The translations under genes and the position numbers were made by a program. A DNA stretch of 64,000 nt from Aalborgiella sp031424795 (GTDB taxonomy: Bacteria > Pseudomonadota > Gammaproteobacteria > Burkholderiales > Burkholderiaceae_C). Where the stretch lies: NCBI GenBank assembly GCA_031424795.1, contig JANPIC010000133.1:1-64000 (forward strand), read 5' to 3'. Of this stretch, positions 8,248 through 16,693 are shown one piece after another (the first letter of the stretch is position 1; each line of letters starts with the position of its first letter). The notes beneath the pieces are model-generated. The model saw only the letters and a program-made list of their open reading frames with translations, was not told the DNA's origin and made no database searches.

Positions 8248-9246
8248 ATGAAACGTTTGTTTGTTAAATCATTGTTGGCTGTTGCTGCCATGGCAACTAT
8301 CGGTATGGCTAGTGCGCAAGAGCGCGTGATCAAGTTCGGTTTGAGCGGCCCTGAAGGTCACCCAGCTGTTGCAGGCATGAAACTGTTTGCTGATGCTGTC
8401 GCTGCAAAATCTGGTGGAAAAATGAAAGTGCAATTGTTCCTCAACTCAACCTTGGGTACGGATCAAGCTATTGTTTCCTCCATCAAAGGCGGCACTGTTG
8501 ATATGGCTGTGATGAACAGTGGTATCTTGGCTTCTGAAGCCAAAGAACTCGCTATTTTCGATTTCCCATTTTTGTTCGCCAACGAAAAAGAGTCAGATGC
8601 GATTGTTGACGGCCCTGTTGGTCGAAAAATGCACGCATTGCTTGAAGCTAAAGGCTTGATCGGTTTGTCTTACTGGGAATTGGGCTATCGCCACATTACC
8701 AACAGCAAGCGCGCTTTGAACAAAGTCGAAGACATCGAAGGCTTGAAGCTGCGCGTGATTCCTAACCCAATCAATGTGGCTTGGGTGAAAGCATTGGGTG
8801 CAAACCCTACGCCCATGGCTTTTGCTGAGGTATACGCAGGTTTGGAGCAAAAAGCGATTGATGGTCAAGAAAACCCAGTGAGCGTGATTGCTTCCAACAA
8901 GTTTTGGGAAGTTCAAAAGTTCATTGCGTTGACAAATCACCAGTACAACCCACAGTCAGTGATTTTCAGCAAGAAAATTTGGGATACCTTGACACCAGCA
9001 GAGCGCAAAATCATTGATGATTCTTCTGACGAAGCCGCTAAAGGTCAGCGTGCTGCTTCACGTGCCGCAGTTGCTGCCAACTTGGAATTGCTGAAGAAAA
9101 ACGGCATGACTGTGACTCAATTTGCACCTGCTGAAGTGGCCAAATTGCGCGAAAAAATGAAACCAGTGATTGCACAATTCAGTGCAAGCGTTGGTGAAGC
9201 AACCGTCAATGAAATGATGGCTGAATTGGCTAAATTGCGTAAGTAA
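8248..9246 (+). CDS. dctP: TRAP transporter substrate-binding protein DctP
   Basis: Periplasmic solute receptor of the TRAP system, 332 aa. A Sec signal peptide (MKRLFVKSLLAVAAMATIG..ASA) is probably cleaved near residue 23. The DctP core shows SYWELGYRHITNSKR, and the Arg of GLKLRVIPNP is the family's usual carboxylate ligand, so the substrate is probably an organic acid. The start is the ATG preceded by GTGGAG at 8238; an in-frame GTG at 8236 is less likely. The 148-base gap after dctM may hold its own promoter, as receptors are often made in excess. Confidence 0.93.
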   Translation: MKRLFVKSLLAVAAMATIGMASAQERVIKFGLSGPEGHPAVAGMKLFADAVAAKSGGKMKVQLFLNSTLGTDQAIVSSIKGGTVDMAVMNSGILASEAKELAIFDFPFLFANEKESDAIVDGPVGRKMHALLEAKGLIGLSYWELGYRHITNSKRALNKVEDIEGLKLRVIPNPINVAWVKALGANPTPMAFAEVYAGLEQKAIDGQENPVSVIASNKFWEVQKFIALTNHQYNPQSVIFSKKIWDTLTPAERKIIDDSSDEAAKGQRAASRAAVAANLELLKKNGMTVTQFAPAEVAKLREKMKPVIAQFSASVGEATVNEMMAELAKLRK

Positions 9247-9270
9247 TTAAATAGGTAATTTGAGGCTGTT

Positions 9271-9303
9271 GCGCAGATGCCTTTGTTTAAAAGGTGTCTG
9301 CGC
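9271..9303. terminator. Strong hairpin after dctP
   Basis: A 14-bp stem with two G-T wobbles (GCGCAGATGCCTTT / AAAGGTGTCTGCGC) and a five-base loop follows the dctP stop. There is no run of T behind it, so it may protect the mRNA 3' end or act as a weak terminator rather than a classic one. Confidence 0.5.
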
Positions 9304-9329
9304 TGATTATTTAGTAAGCTGGTTTGTGA

Positions 9330-10382
9330 ATGAATAAGATGCGAATTGCCGTTGCTGGTGCGGGCCTGATTGGGCAAGCACACATCAAAGTTTTGGCTGA
9401 TAGCCCAAGCTGCATGTTGTCGGCTATTGTTGATCCATCACCTGCGGCTGTGGAGATTGCTGCAAAAGAAGGCGTCCCACTTTTTAAAACCATAGATGAA
9501 TTACTGCTGGCGAATCGCCCCAATGGGTTGATTCTGGCAACACCCAATCAATGGCATGTTTCGCAAGCACTGCAATGCATGGAAGCGAAACTTCCTATCC
9601 TTTTAGAAAAGCCGATTGCAACCACGGTGGTCGAGGGCGAAAAAATTGTTGCTATGGCAGCCGCAACCGATGCCAAAGTACTTATCGGACACCACCGTGC
9701 GCACAGCCCCATCATGGCCAAGGCCAAAGAGGTGATTGATTCTGGCAAGCTAGGAAAGCTTGTTGCCTTTATGGGAAGCGCGACGTTCTTTAAGCCGGAT
9801 CATTACTTCGTTGATGCACCGTGGCGCAAAGAATTGGGCGCAGGTCCGATTTTGATCAACATGATCCACGAAGTGCATAATCTGCGCATGCTGTGTGGTG
9901 ATATTGTTGCGGTACAGGCTTTTGGAAGTAATGCTACTCGGGGGTTCTCGGTAGAAGACACAGTCGCTATCAATTTACGTTTTGCCAATGGTGCGCTCGG
10001 CACATTCATGTTGTCAGACACAGCGGCCAGTGCACGTAGCTGGGAGCAAACCTCGCAAGAAAACAAATCTTACGCCAGTTATGATGACGAGGATTGCTAC
10101 GTTATCACGGGTACCCATGGCACATTGTCAGTGCCAACCATGCGCTTAAAAACTTACCTACGTCCTGAAGATCGCTCTTGGTGGAAAGCGTTTGATGCTA
10201 GTGTTGTCAGCATGGTGCGTGATGATCCGTTGAAACACCAAATAGAACATTTCGGTGCAGTGATTCGTGGTGAAGTGCAACCATTGGTCAGCGCAAACGA
10301 TGGTTTGCAAAATTTGCGCGTCACAGAAGCTATTTTTGAAGCGACTAAGACTGGTCAAGTTATCGAACTACTTGCAAAATAA
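9330..10382 (+). CDS. Gfo/Idh/MocA family NAD(P)-dependent oxidoreductase
   Basis: Oxidoreductase of 350 aa with an N-terminal Rossmann fold (AVAGAGLIGQAH near residues 6-17) and the family's LEKPIATT motif near 91-98. A central GFSVEDTVAINLRFANGALGTF region matches the GFO/IDH C-terminal domain. The exact substrate is not evident; the family oxidises sugars, inositols and related polyols. Between dctP and aroQ it may act on a cyclic polyol acid. ATG 9339, three codons later, is an alternative start. Confidence 0.85.
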   Translation: MNKMRIAVAGAGLIGQAHIKVLADSPSCMLSAIVDPSPAAVEIAAKEGVPLFKTIDELLLANRPNGLILATPNQWHVSQALQCMEAKLPILLEKPIATTVVEGEKIVAMAAATDAKVLIGHHRAHSPIMAKAKEVIDSGKLGKLVAFMGSATFFKPDHYFVDAPWRKELGAGPILINMIHEVHNLRMLCGDIVAVQAFGSNATRGFSVEDTVAINLRFANGALGTFMLSDTAASARSWEQTSQENKSYASYDDEDCYVITGTHGTLSVPTMRLKTYLRPEDRSWWKAFDASVVSMVRDDPLKHQIEHFGAVIRGEVQPLVSANDGLQNLRVTEAIFEATKTGQVIELLAK

Positions 10383-10428
10383 ATAAGCAATAGTTTTAAT
10401 ATTTATAAATAATTCAGAAGGAAAAACC

Positions 10429-10884
10429 ATGAAAATTCTTATGCTCCACGGTATCAACCACAACATGTTTGGCAAGCGTGATCCCAAGCAGTACGGCACG
10501 ATTACCTTGGACGAAATCAATGCCAACTTAACGGCACTGGGTAAAGAGATGGGCACAGAGCTCGAGTTTTTCCAAACCAACAGCGAAGGTGAGATGTGCG
10601 ACCGAATTCACCAGGGCTATCAAGATGGTGTTGACGCTGTGCTCATCAATGCCGGTGCTTGGACACATTACAGCTACGGCATCCGTGATGCCTTGGCTAT
10701 TTTGACTTGCCCAATTGTAGAGTTGCATATGTCTAACATCCACGCACGCGAAGCATTCCGCCATGTTTCAGTGTTTGCCGAAATCGTGAAGGGTCAAATT
10801 TGCGGTTTTGGCGAGGATAGCTACTTGCTGGCCTTGCGTGCTGCGGTTACTGCTGCAAACGCAGCGAAGGGTTCTAAGCGATGA
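10429..10884 (+). CDS. aroQ: Type II 3-dehydroquinate dehydratase
   Basis: Interconverts 3-dehydroquinate and 3-dehydroshikimate; 151 aa, the type II length. Catalytic residues can be placed: Y22 (KQYG), H80 (AWTHYS) and R107 (IHAREAF). It is divergent from the usual biosynthetic form: the N-terminal GPNLNLLG loop reads GINHNMFG and the Tyr of AYTHTS is Trp (W78). Together with the TRAP transporter and the probable dehydroshikimate dehydratase this suggests a catabolic enzyme on the route from quinate to protocatechuate. It overlaps the next gene by four bases. A ribosome site (AGAAGGAA) precedes the ATG. Confidence 0.86.
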   Translation: MKILMLHGINHNMFGKRDPKQYGTITLDEINANLTALGKEMGTELEFFQTNSEGEMCDRIHQGYQDGVDAVLINAGAWTHYSYGIRDALAILTCPIVELHMSNIHAREAFRHVSVFAEIVKGQICGFGEDSYLLALRAAVTAANAAKGSKR

Positions 10885-11717
10885 TCAACGGTAACACAGA
10901 GATCATCGCTCATATAGGCTTCCCCACGCACGCCTTCAAGGCACCTATGATTTACAACCCCTGGTTTGAAAAAGCTGGTGTTAACGCAATCGTTGTACCC
11001 ATGGGCTGTCAAGTCCCAGACTATCCTGCCTTTTTACCCAATATTTTCAAACTCAGCAACATGCGTGGCGCGCTCATCACCATGCCGCACAAGGTTACAA
11101 CCATTGGCCTGCTGGGCGAGGTTTTCCCAACTGCTGCCATTGCAGGCGCATGTAACGCGGTGCGTCGTGCACCTGATGGTCGGTTGCAGGGTGATATGTT
11201 TGATGGTGAAGGCTTTGTGCGTGGCGTGTTGCGCAAAGGTATGAAGCTAGAGGGTGCACGCGCATTGGTTGTTGGTGCAGGTGGTGTTGGGTGTGCTATA
11301 GCTGCCTCGTTGGCTGCTGCAGGCGTTGCCGCTCTGGGTTTGTTTGATGTCAATGCTGCCTCCGCAGACGGGCTGGCTGAGCGTTTACGTCAACATTACG
11401 CTGCATTACAAGTAACTACAGGCTCGAATGATCCTGCAGGTTTCGACTTGGTTGTAAATGCTACACCTATGGGCATGAATGTGGGTGATGCTATGCCGAT
11501 GGATGTTTCTCGCATTGCCGCAACGACTTTTGTGGGTGAGGTCGTGATGAAGACCGAGATGACAGCATTTTTGGCCGCTGCAGCTGAGCGCGGCTGCCGC
11601 GTTCAGATCGGAACCGACATGCTGTTTGAGCAAATCCCAGCCTACCTTGAATTTTTTGGCATGCCCAGTACAACACCTGAAGAGTTGCGTGCATTGGCAA
11701 CGCTTCAATATGCTTGA
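10881..11717 (+). CDS. Atypical shikimate/quinate dehydrogenase-like protein (AroE family)
   Basis: AroE-family dehydrogenase, 278 aa, coupled to aroQ by an ATGA overlap. The catalytic pair is present as K71 (MPHK) and D108 (MFDGEGF), and the nucleotide loop reads GAGGVGCAIA. An Asp at the end of the next strand (LFDVN) points to NAD rather than NADP, as expected for a catabolic enzyme. The family's Ser-x-Ser that holds the shikimate carboxylate is missing (HAFKAP instead) and the NTD motif is MFD, so the substrate probably differs from shikimate. Quinate or another hydroaromatic acid is a reasonable guess. Confidence 0.78.
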   Translation: MINGNTEIIAHIGFPTHAFKAPMIYNPWFEKAGVNAIVVPMGCQVPDYPAFLPNIFKLSNMRGALITMPHKVTTIGLLGEVFPTAAIAGACNAVRRAPDGRLQGDMFDGEGFVRGVLRKGMKLEGARALVVGAGGVGCAIAASLAAAGVAALGLFDVNAASADGLAERLRQHYAALQVTTGSNDPAGFDLVVNATPMGMNVGDAMPMDVSRIAATTFVGEVVMKTEMTAFLAAAAERGCRVQIGTDMLFEQIPAYLEFFGMPSTTPEELRALATLQYA

Positions 11718-11728
11718 TTTTTCAAAGA

Positions 11729-12175
11729 TTAGTCTTTGGTAGCCCGACGCTGAACCGCTTCAACATAAGCTTGTCCGTCAGGGGCTCGCTTATTTTGTTG
11801 GGCGTCCCAAATCATTTGCCCTAAGCATTCCATCACCACGTGGTGGGCATCGTGTAAGGAGTCGAGTCTGGCGGCCAGCAGTTCGACCGCTTGCCGAATA
11901 CCCCGTGGCTGGTCAATCGAGCATTGCTCGGTAATAGTTAAATGCATGGACAGATGCAAAAACGGGTTGGTTTTGCCATCATCAGTGGTGATGACTTGGT
12001 TTAAACTCTGCAGTGCAGCATCTATGTCTTTCAAATCTGCATGATACTCTGGGTGCTCATCAATCCACAAACTTGCTATGGTTTCAATAGCTTCTAAAGC
12101 AGTATTATCGTTGGCTTTGGCGTAAACGGAGCAAAAAAAACGCCTAACGTCAGCTTGTGTGGGTTGATACAACAT
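11729..12175 (-). CDS. DUF1841 family protein
   Basis: 148-aa cytoplasmic protein of unknown function. The conserved NPFLHLSMHLTITEQ followed by SIDQPRGIR identifies the DUF1841 family, common in beta- and gammaproteobacteria. No catalytic motif is visible. Residues 20-34 (KANDNTALEAIETIA) may be coded by a strongly diverged copy of the dispersed repeat (12073-12117). It converges on the aroE-like gene with only 11 bases between. Confidence 0.85.
   Translation of the reverse strand: MLYQPTQADVRRFFCSVYAKANDNTALEAIETIASLWIDEHPEYHADLKDIDAALQSLNQVITTDDGKTNPFLHLSMHLTITEQCSIDQPRGIRQAVELLAARLDSLHDAHHVVMECLGQMIWDAQQNKRAPDGQAYVEAVQRRATKD
12073..12117 (+). repeat. Possible diverged repeat copy inside the DUF1841 gene
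   Basis: GCTATGGTTTCAATAGC followed by AAAGCAGTATTATC keeps the spacing of modules A and B, and in the gene gives AxxAIxxIA like the firm copies. Many mismatches, so it may be chance. Confidence 0.35.
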
Positions 12176-12204
12176 TCATCAATTTTAAATGACTTGAAAA
12201 CAGC

Positions 12205-12960
12205 ATGATATTTCCGTTGATTACAGACCCATTTTTTTATGCAGTCGCCATTCCCGCTGTTTTATTACTAGGCATCAGTAAAAGTGGCTTTGGCTCAGGT
12301 TTTGGTTCTCTGGCTGTGCCTATGATGGCGATGGCTGTTACTGTGCCACAAGCTGCGGCTATTTTGATGCCAGTGTTGCTGGTGATGGATTTGTTGGGCA
12401 TTTCCGTTTACCGGAACGATTTTGACAAAACATTATTGAAGTTTTTATTGCCTTGGGCTTTGGTCGGCACTGTCATCGGTACGCTGCTATTTAAAGTACT
12501 GAATGCATCAACAGTGGCAGGTATTGTCGGTATTTTTACATTGCTCTTTCTGGCGCAGCGCCTCTTATTTCCGCCTAAAGCTAATGCTGACCCGCCGCCA
12601 AAATGGTTGGGCACAATTTTGACCTCAACCGCAGGGTTCACCAGCTTCATAGCGCATGCAGGTGGGCCACCTATCAACGCTTATCTGATTCCCTTGAAAC
12701 TCAGTCCGCTGGTCTATGCGGCCACTACCTCCTATCTTTTCTTCTTCATTAATTTGTCGAAATGGGTGCCTTACGCATGGCTGGGTTTATTAGACGTTCG
12801 TAACTTCGCAACATCCTTAGTTTTATTGCCTTTTGCACCTCTGGGGGTGTGGATTGGCGTACGCATTGCCAAACGCATCAAGCCCGATCTTTTTTATAAA
12901 TTGCTGTACGCGGGTATGCTTTTGACGGGGTGTAAACTGGTCTGGGATGCTTTTAAGTAG
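12205..12960 (+). CDS. TauE/SafE family sulfite exporter-like membrane protein
   Basis: Integral membrane protein of 251 aa with about eight hydrophobic helices. GISKSGFGSGFGSLAVPMMA near residue 22 and AHAGGPPINAYLIPLKL near 150 are the two half-repeats of the TauE/SafE family. Members export sulfite, sulfoacetate or other organic anions. No sulfur genes are beside it, so the substrate is open. Divergent from the DUF1841 gene. Confidence 0.86.
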   Translation: MIFPLITDPFFYAVAIPAVLLLGISKSGFGSGFGSLAVPMMAMAVTVPQAAAILMPVLLVMDLLGISVYRNDFDKTLLKFLLPWALVGTVIGTLLFKVLNASTVAGIVGIFTLLFLAQRLLFPPKANADPPPKWLGTILTSTAGFTSFIAHAGGPPINAYLIPLKLSPLVYAATTSYLFFFINLSKWVPYAWLGLLDVRNFATSLVLLPFAPLGVWIGVRIAKRIKPDLFYKLLYAGMLLTGCKLVWDAFK

Positions 12961-12983
12961 CTCGCTGCAGCGATGCACAATTA

Positions 12984-14822
12984 CTAAACGTTTTTGCCTG
13001 CCATCTCTCGCTCTTTTGCCATTTGCTCTGCTAGCTGTGCACGGCCTTGCTTCACGGTGCTGATCACCTTGGCTCGGTCTTTGTAATGTGGGTGCATTTG
13101 TTCTAAAAGCTCAAAGTTGTGCGTTCTGAAGAGTTGCACAATGCGATTAGCGTCTTGTGTGGCATAACCAAGTAGTTCTAAAACACTGCTTGCGCTTTGC
13201 AAGCTGCTTTCAAAGACTTCACGCTGAATCAATGTCACGTCACGATCCCGCAGTTTGTTCCAGTGCGTTGCATCGCGTGCCCGGACGACCAGTTGCAGCT
13301 GTGGAAAGTGCTCCTGTGCTAAATCAACTATCGCTAAAGATTGCTCAACATCATCCACGGCAACTACCAAAATCTGCGCCGTAGCCGCTCCAGCCGTGCG
13401 CAGCAAGTCAAGCCGTGTGGCGTTGCCGTAAAAAACGCGGTAGCCAAAGCTTCTGGCGGTTTCAATCATCTCAGCATCATGGTCAAGCACAGTGGTGGGT
13501 ATATCTTGCGCCAGCAGCAAGCGACCTATAATTTGTCCATAACGGCCAAACCCTGCAATGATGATGGGTGCGGCTTGCTGCTCTGAAATTTCATCAGGCA
13601 GTTCAACACCACAATTGGCATAGCGTGGCAGCCAAAATTTGTCGATAGCAATCAAAATCAGTGGACTGATTAGCATTGACAGTGCGACGACGCCGATCAA
13701 GAAAGAGGCAGTTTCAGGTGCAAACACTTTGGCTCCAGCAGCAGCTTGAAACACCACAAAGGCGAATTCGCCACCTTGCGCGAGCAGTAAAGTCAGCACA
13801 GGTCGCTCCTGAAAAGGCACATTCATGAGACGAGTGATGCCGTAAATAACTGCAAATTTAATAGCAATAAAGGCGGTCAATACGCTGGCTATGAGCCAAG
13901 GAGAGTTGATGAGTACAGAGAAGTCGATGCTCATGCCAACGGCTATGAAAAACAGCCCCAGCAGCAATCCTTTGAACGGCTCGATATCTGTTTCTAACTC
14001 GCGGCGGTATTCGCTTTCAGCCAGCAGCACGCCAGCCAGGAAAGCGCCCAAGGCCATGCTCAAACCGACAAACAGCATCAAAGCCGCAATGCCGACGACT
14101 AAAAGCAAGGATGCAGCGGTGAAGATCTCAGGTGTTTTGCTGCGCGCAATCCAGCGGAATATCGGGCGTAGCAGCAGTCTGCCACCGACAACAATGCATG
14201 CAATAATTGCTATAATTTTAATAGCTGAATAGGTAATATCTACAACGGATGATGCCTCATTTACTTCCTGACTGACACCTAAGAGAGGAATCAACGCCAA
14301 AATCGGTATCGCGGCAACGTCTTGGAACAATAAGATCGAAAATCCGGCTTGCCCGCTGCTGGTGGGTAGTAAATTGCGCTCTCCCATCACTTGCAGCGCA
14401 ATCGCTGTGGACGACAACGCCAAGCCCAGTGCTGCAACCAAAGCCGTTTTCCATCCTCCTAAAGCGGTAGATACGACAGGAAACAGCAAGCTAGCGCCCC
14501 ACAATGCAATAAACAAAACAGCAGCGCAGCCAATGACTTGAGCGCTACCCCAGCCAAAAATGGGGCGACGCAAGCTCCACAGGCGTTTGGGTTCTAGCTC
14601 TAAACCCACCAAAAACAGCATCAAAACCACGCCAAACTCTGCAAAATGCAAAATATCTTGCACATTGGTGACCAAACCCAAACCCCAAGGCCCAATCGCC
14701 ATGCCGGCGGCCAAATAGCCAATGATGCTACCCAAGCCTAGCGCTTTGGAGACAGGTACAGCGATGACGGCTGCGCCTAGGTAGATTAAACTGTTGATGA
14801 GCCAAGATGGGGCGTGTTCCAT
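12984..14822 (-). CDS. Kef-type monovalent cation:proton antiporter (CPA2) with TrkA-N domain
   Basis: 612-aa antiporter: an N-terminal membrane domain of roughly 380 residues with about 12 helices and a C-terminal NAD-binding RCK/TrkA-N domain (IAGFGRYGQIIGRLL near 415). ALSSTAIALQ near residue 135 and LLFQDVAAIPILAL near 165 are typical of KefB/KefC proteins, which release potassium during electrophile stress. No KefF/KefG ancillary gene is adjacent. A loop before a later helix (DITYSAIKIIAIIAC, near residue 200) matches the module A half of the dispersed repeat. Confidence 0.88.
   Translation of the reverse strand: MEHAPSWLINSLIYLGAAVIAVPVSKALGLGSIIGYLAAGMAIGPWGLGLVTNVQDILHFAEFGVVLMLFLVGLELEPKRLWSLRRPIFGWGSAQVIGCAAVLFIALWGASLLFPVVSTALGGWKTALVAALGLALSSTAIALQVMGERNLLPTSSGQAGFSILLFQDVAAIPILALIPLLGVSQEVNEASSVVDITYSAIKIIAIIACIVVGGRLLLRPIFRWIARSKTPEIFTAASLLLVVGIAALMLFVGLSMALGAFLAGVLLAESEYRRELETDIEPFKGLLLGLFFIAVGMSIDFSVLINSPWLIASVLTAFIAIKFAVIYGITRLMNVPFQERPVLTLLLAQGGEFAFVVFQAAAGAKVFAPETASFLIGVVALSMLISPLILIAIDKFWLPRYANCGVELPDEISEQQAAPIIIAGFGRYGQIIGRLLLAQDIPTTVLDHDAEMIETARSFGYRVFYGNATRLDLLRTAGAATAQILVVAVDDVEQSLAIVDLAQEHFPQLQLVVRARDATHWNKLRDRDVTLIQREVFESSLQSASSVLELLGYATQDANRIVQLFRTHNFELLEQMHPHYKDRAKVISTVKQGRAQLAEQMAKEREMAGKNV
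14205..14243 (+). repeat. Partial dispersed repeat (module A) inside the Kef-type gene
   Basis: GCTATAATTTTAATAGC followed by TAGGTAATAT matches module A and the joint to module B; the rest of B is gone. In the gene it reads TYSAIKIIA, the same frame as SAIKNIA in hemD. Confidence 0.55.
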
Positions 14823-14903
14823 AAGCGTTCGTGCTGGTATTTAAAGATTCCTGTACTCTGCAGTATATTGTTTTAACATTGAGATATAACATAAAGCTAA
14901 CCC

Positions 14904-15359
14904 ATGAAAACATTTCAAACCCTCGCTGAACTAGCTGCTTGCGTTGGTCAAGATGTCGCTGTGAGCGATTGGCTGATCGTCACGCAGGAACAAATCAACC
15001 AGTTTGCTGAAGCCACGGGTGACCGCCAGTGGATTCACATCGACCCCGAACGCGCCAAAGCTGGCCCGTTTGGTGCACCTATCGCGCACGGATTTTTGAC
15101 TTTATCGCTCTTGCCGCAGTTTTTCGCCACCGCTTTGCATGTGGAGCAGACGCGCATGGGTGTGAACTACGGCTTGAACAAAGTGCGTTTTATGTCACCT
15201 GTGCCAGTGGGAAGTGCTTTGCGTGCACGCTTGTTTTTGGTGGCGGCAGAGCAGATTGACAACAATGGTATGCAGATGACTTGGGATGTGACAATTGAGC
15301 GTGAGGGTGTTGTCAAGCCCGTTTGTGTGGCGCAATCTTTGTCGCGCAGCTACCCGTAG
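14904..15359 (+). CDS. MaoC-like (R)-specific enoyl-CoA hydratase
   Basis: Single hot-dog domain protein, 151 aa. The hydratase motif is clear: ATGDRQWIHIDPERA, with the catalytic Asp and His, then GPFGAPIAHGFLTLSL. Such enzymes hydrate trans-2-enoyl-CoA to (R)-3-hydroxyacyl-CoA in fatty-acid or PHA metabolism. Divergent from the antiporter gene and convergent with trmL eight bases away. Confidence 0.9.
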   Translation: MKTFQTLAELAACVGQDVAVSDWLIVTQEQINQFAEATGDRQWIHIDPERAKAGPFGAPIAHGFLTLSLLPQFFATALHVEQTRMGVNYGLNKVRFMSPVPVGSALRARLFLVAAEQIDNNGMQMTWDVTIEREGVVKPVCVAQSLSRSYP

Positions 15360-15367
15360 TTTGCGTG

Positions 15368-15841
15368 TTAAATTTTGAGTTGCCCAAACCCATTTTGCCG
15401 CCAAGCCTCATACACGGTGACGGCCACAGCGTTTGATAAATTCAAGCTGCGCTGGTTTGGCAACATGGGCAACTTGATACGTTGATCGGGTAAAAAAGAC
15501 TCACGTAATGCAGGTGCAAGTCCTTGCGTTTCAGAGCCGAACACCAAATAATCGCCAGCAACAAATTGCGCGCTATGCACCAAGCGTGTGCCCTTGGTCG
15601 TTAGCGCAAACAGCCGCTCTGGCGCAGGTTGTTGGTTGTCTAGAAACGCCTGCCAGCTAGCATGTCGTTTCAATTCAGCATATTCGTGATAGTCCAAACC
15701 CGCGCGGCGCATGTGTTTGTCGTCCATGGAAAAGCCCAACGGCTCTATCAAATGCAGATGACAACCCGTATTAGCGGCAAGGCGGATGATATTGCCCGTG
15801 TTGGGCGGGATTTCAGGTTGAACTAAAACGATGTTAAACAT
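15368..15841 (-). CDS. trmL: tRNA (cytidine/uridine-34-2'-O)-methyltransferase TrmL
   Basis: SPOUT-family RNA methyltransferase, 157 aa from the ATG at 15841. The N-terminal LVQPEIPPNTGNIIRLAANT, the middle LVFGSETQGLAP and the C-terminal RSLNLSNAVAV form the trefoil-knot SAM site. TrmL 2'-O-methylates the wobble base of tRNA-Leu(CmAA) and (cmnm5UmAA); a tRNA-Leu(CAA) gene lies elsewhere in the window. An in-frame ATG six codons upstream gives residues not seen in the family. Confidence 0.93.
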   Translation of the reverse strand: MFNIVLVQPEIPPNTGNIIRLAANTGCHLHLIEPLGFSMDDKHMRRAGLDYHEYAELKRHASWQAFLDNQQPAPERLFALTTKGTRLVHSAQFVAGDYLVFGSETQGLAPALRESFLPDQRIKLPMLPNQRSLNLSNAVAVTVYEAWRQNGFGQLKI

Positions 15842-15874
15842 GCACTTATTGTCTGCCAAAACGTGCTCATTTAG

Positions 15875-16639
15875 CTACTCTGCTTCCGTCCGCGCAAAAA
15901 CAGCCGCCGTGATGTGAGCCGCGCCAGCTTGGCGCAGTGCCGTTGCCGCTGCAAAGAGCGTTGCACCACTGGTCATCACATCATCAACCAGCAAGATGCG
16001 CTTGCCCTGCAACTCCTTCGCTCGAAGTGGTTCAACTGCAAACGCTGCGTTTACGTTTTTCATGCGCTCTGACTTGCTTAACGAGCTTTGCGTTAATGTG
16101 TCTTTAATTCGTAATAGCAAATACGCTTCTGTTTTTTCGCGATTCAGATGCTTGCAAATTTCTAAGGCCTGGTTGTAGCCACGGTGTTGAAGTCTGGCTG
16201 TCGACAGTGGTACTGGAGTTATCACGTCAGCATTGTCGATGGCGTGTTCTATGGATGGTGCGCTTTTTAGAAGAAGTGCAAAAGTGCTGGCCCAAGCCGG
16301 GTTGTTGCCAAATTTATAGCTGGAAATACATTCGCTCCACGGGTACTCGTATGCAACAGCCGCCAAGCATTCGTCCAGAGGAGGTGGTTTGACGATGCAT
16401 GCGCCGCAGCATTTGATATCAGTCGAAATACCTGACTTCATCGCCAGAGCGCAAGTGGCGCAACGTCGCACAGGTTGGGCGAAGCGTGTTACACAAGGCT
16501 CACAAACCATGCCATTGCTAGGCCAAGTCTTGCAAACGGCGCATTGGCTGGGAATCCAATTCAAAAGTCGCTCTAAATGTCGCTGTGATACTGGGTTAAA
16601 TAAAGGACGAATTAAGGGGCGTATCAAACGACTAAACAT
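15875..16639 (-). CDS. comF: ComF family phosphoribosyltransferase-like protein
   Basis: 254-aa protein related to the competence protein ComF. Two N-terminal Cys clusters (CAVCKTW..VCEPC, then CATC..CCGAC) form the double zinc-ribbon, and the PRPP loop VDDVMTSGATL lies near residue 215. In naturally transformable bacteria ComF helps handle incoming single-stranded DNA; comEC is also in this window. It lies 33 bases upstream of trmL on the same strand. Confidence 0.9.
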   Translation of the reverse strand: MFSRLIRPLIRPLFNPVSQRHLERLLNWIPSQCAVCKTWPSNGMVCEPCVTRFAQPVRRCATCALAMKSGISTDIKCCGACIVKPPPLDECLAAVAYEYPWSECISSYKFGNNPAWASTFALLLKSAPSIEHAIDNADVITPVPLSTARLQHRGYNQALEICKHLNREKTEAYLLLRIKDTLTQSSLSKSERMKNVNAAFAVEPLRAKELQGKRILLVDDVMTSGATLFAAATALRQAGAAHITAAVFARTEAE

Positions 16640-16693
16640 AGAGTGCCAATATACTCGCAGTAATACGAATATTCATTTGCAACAGAGTTTAAT

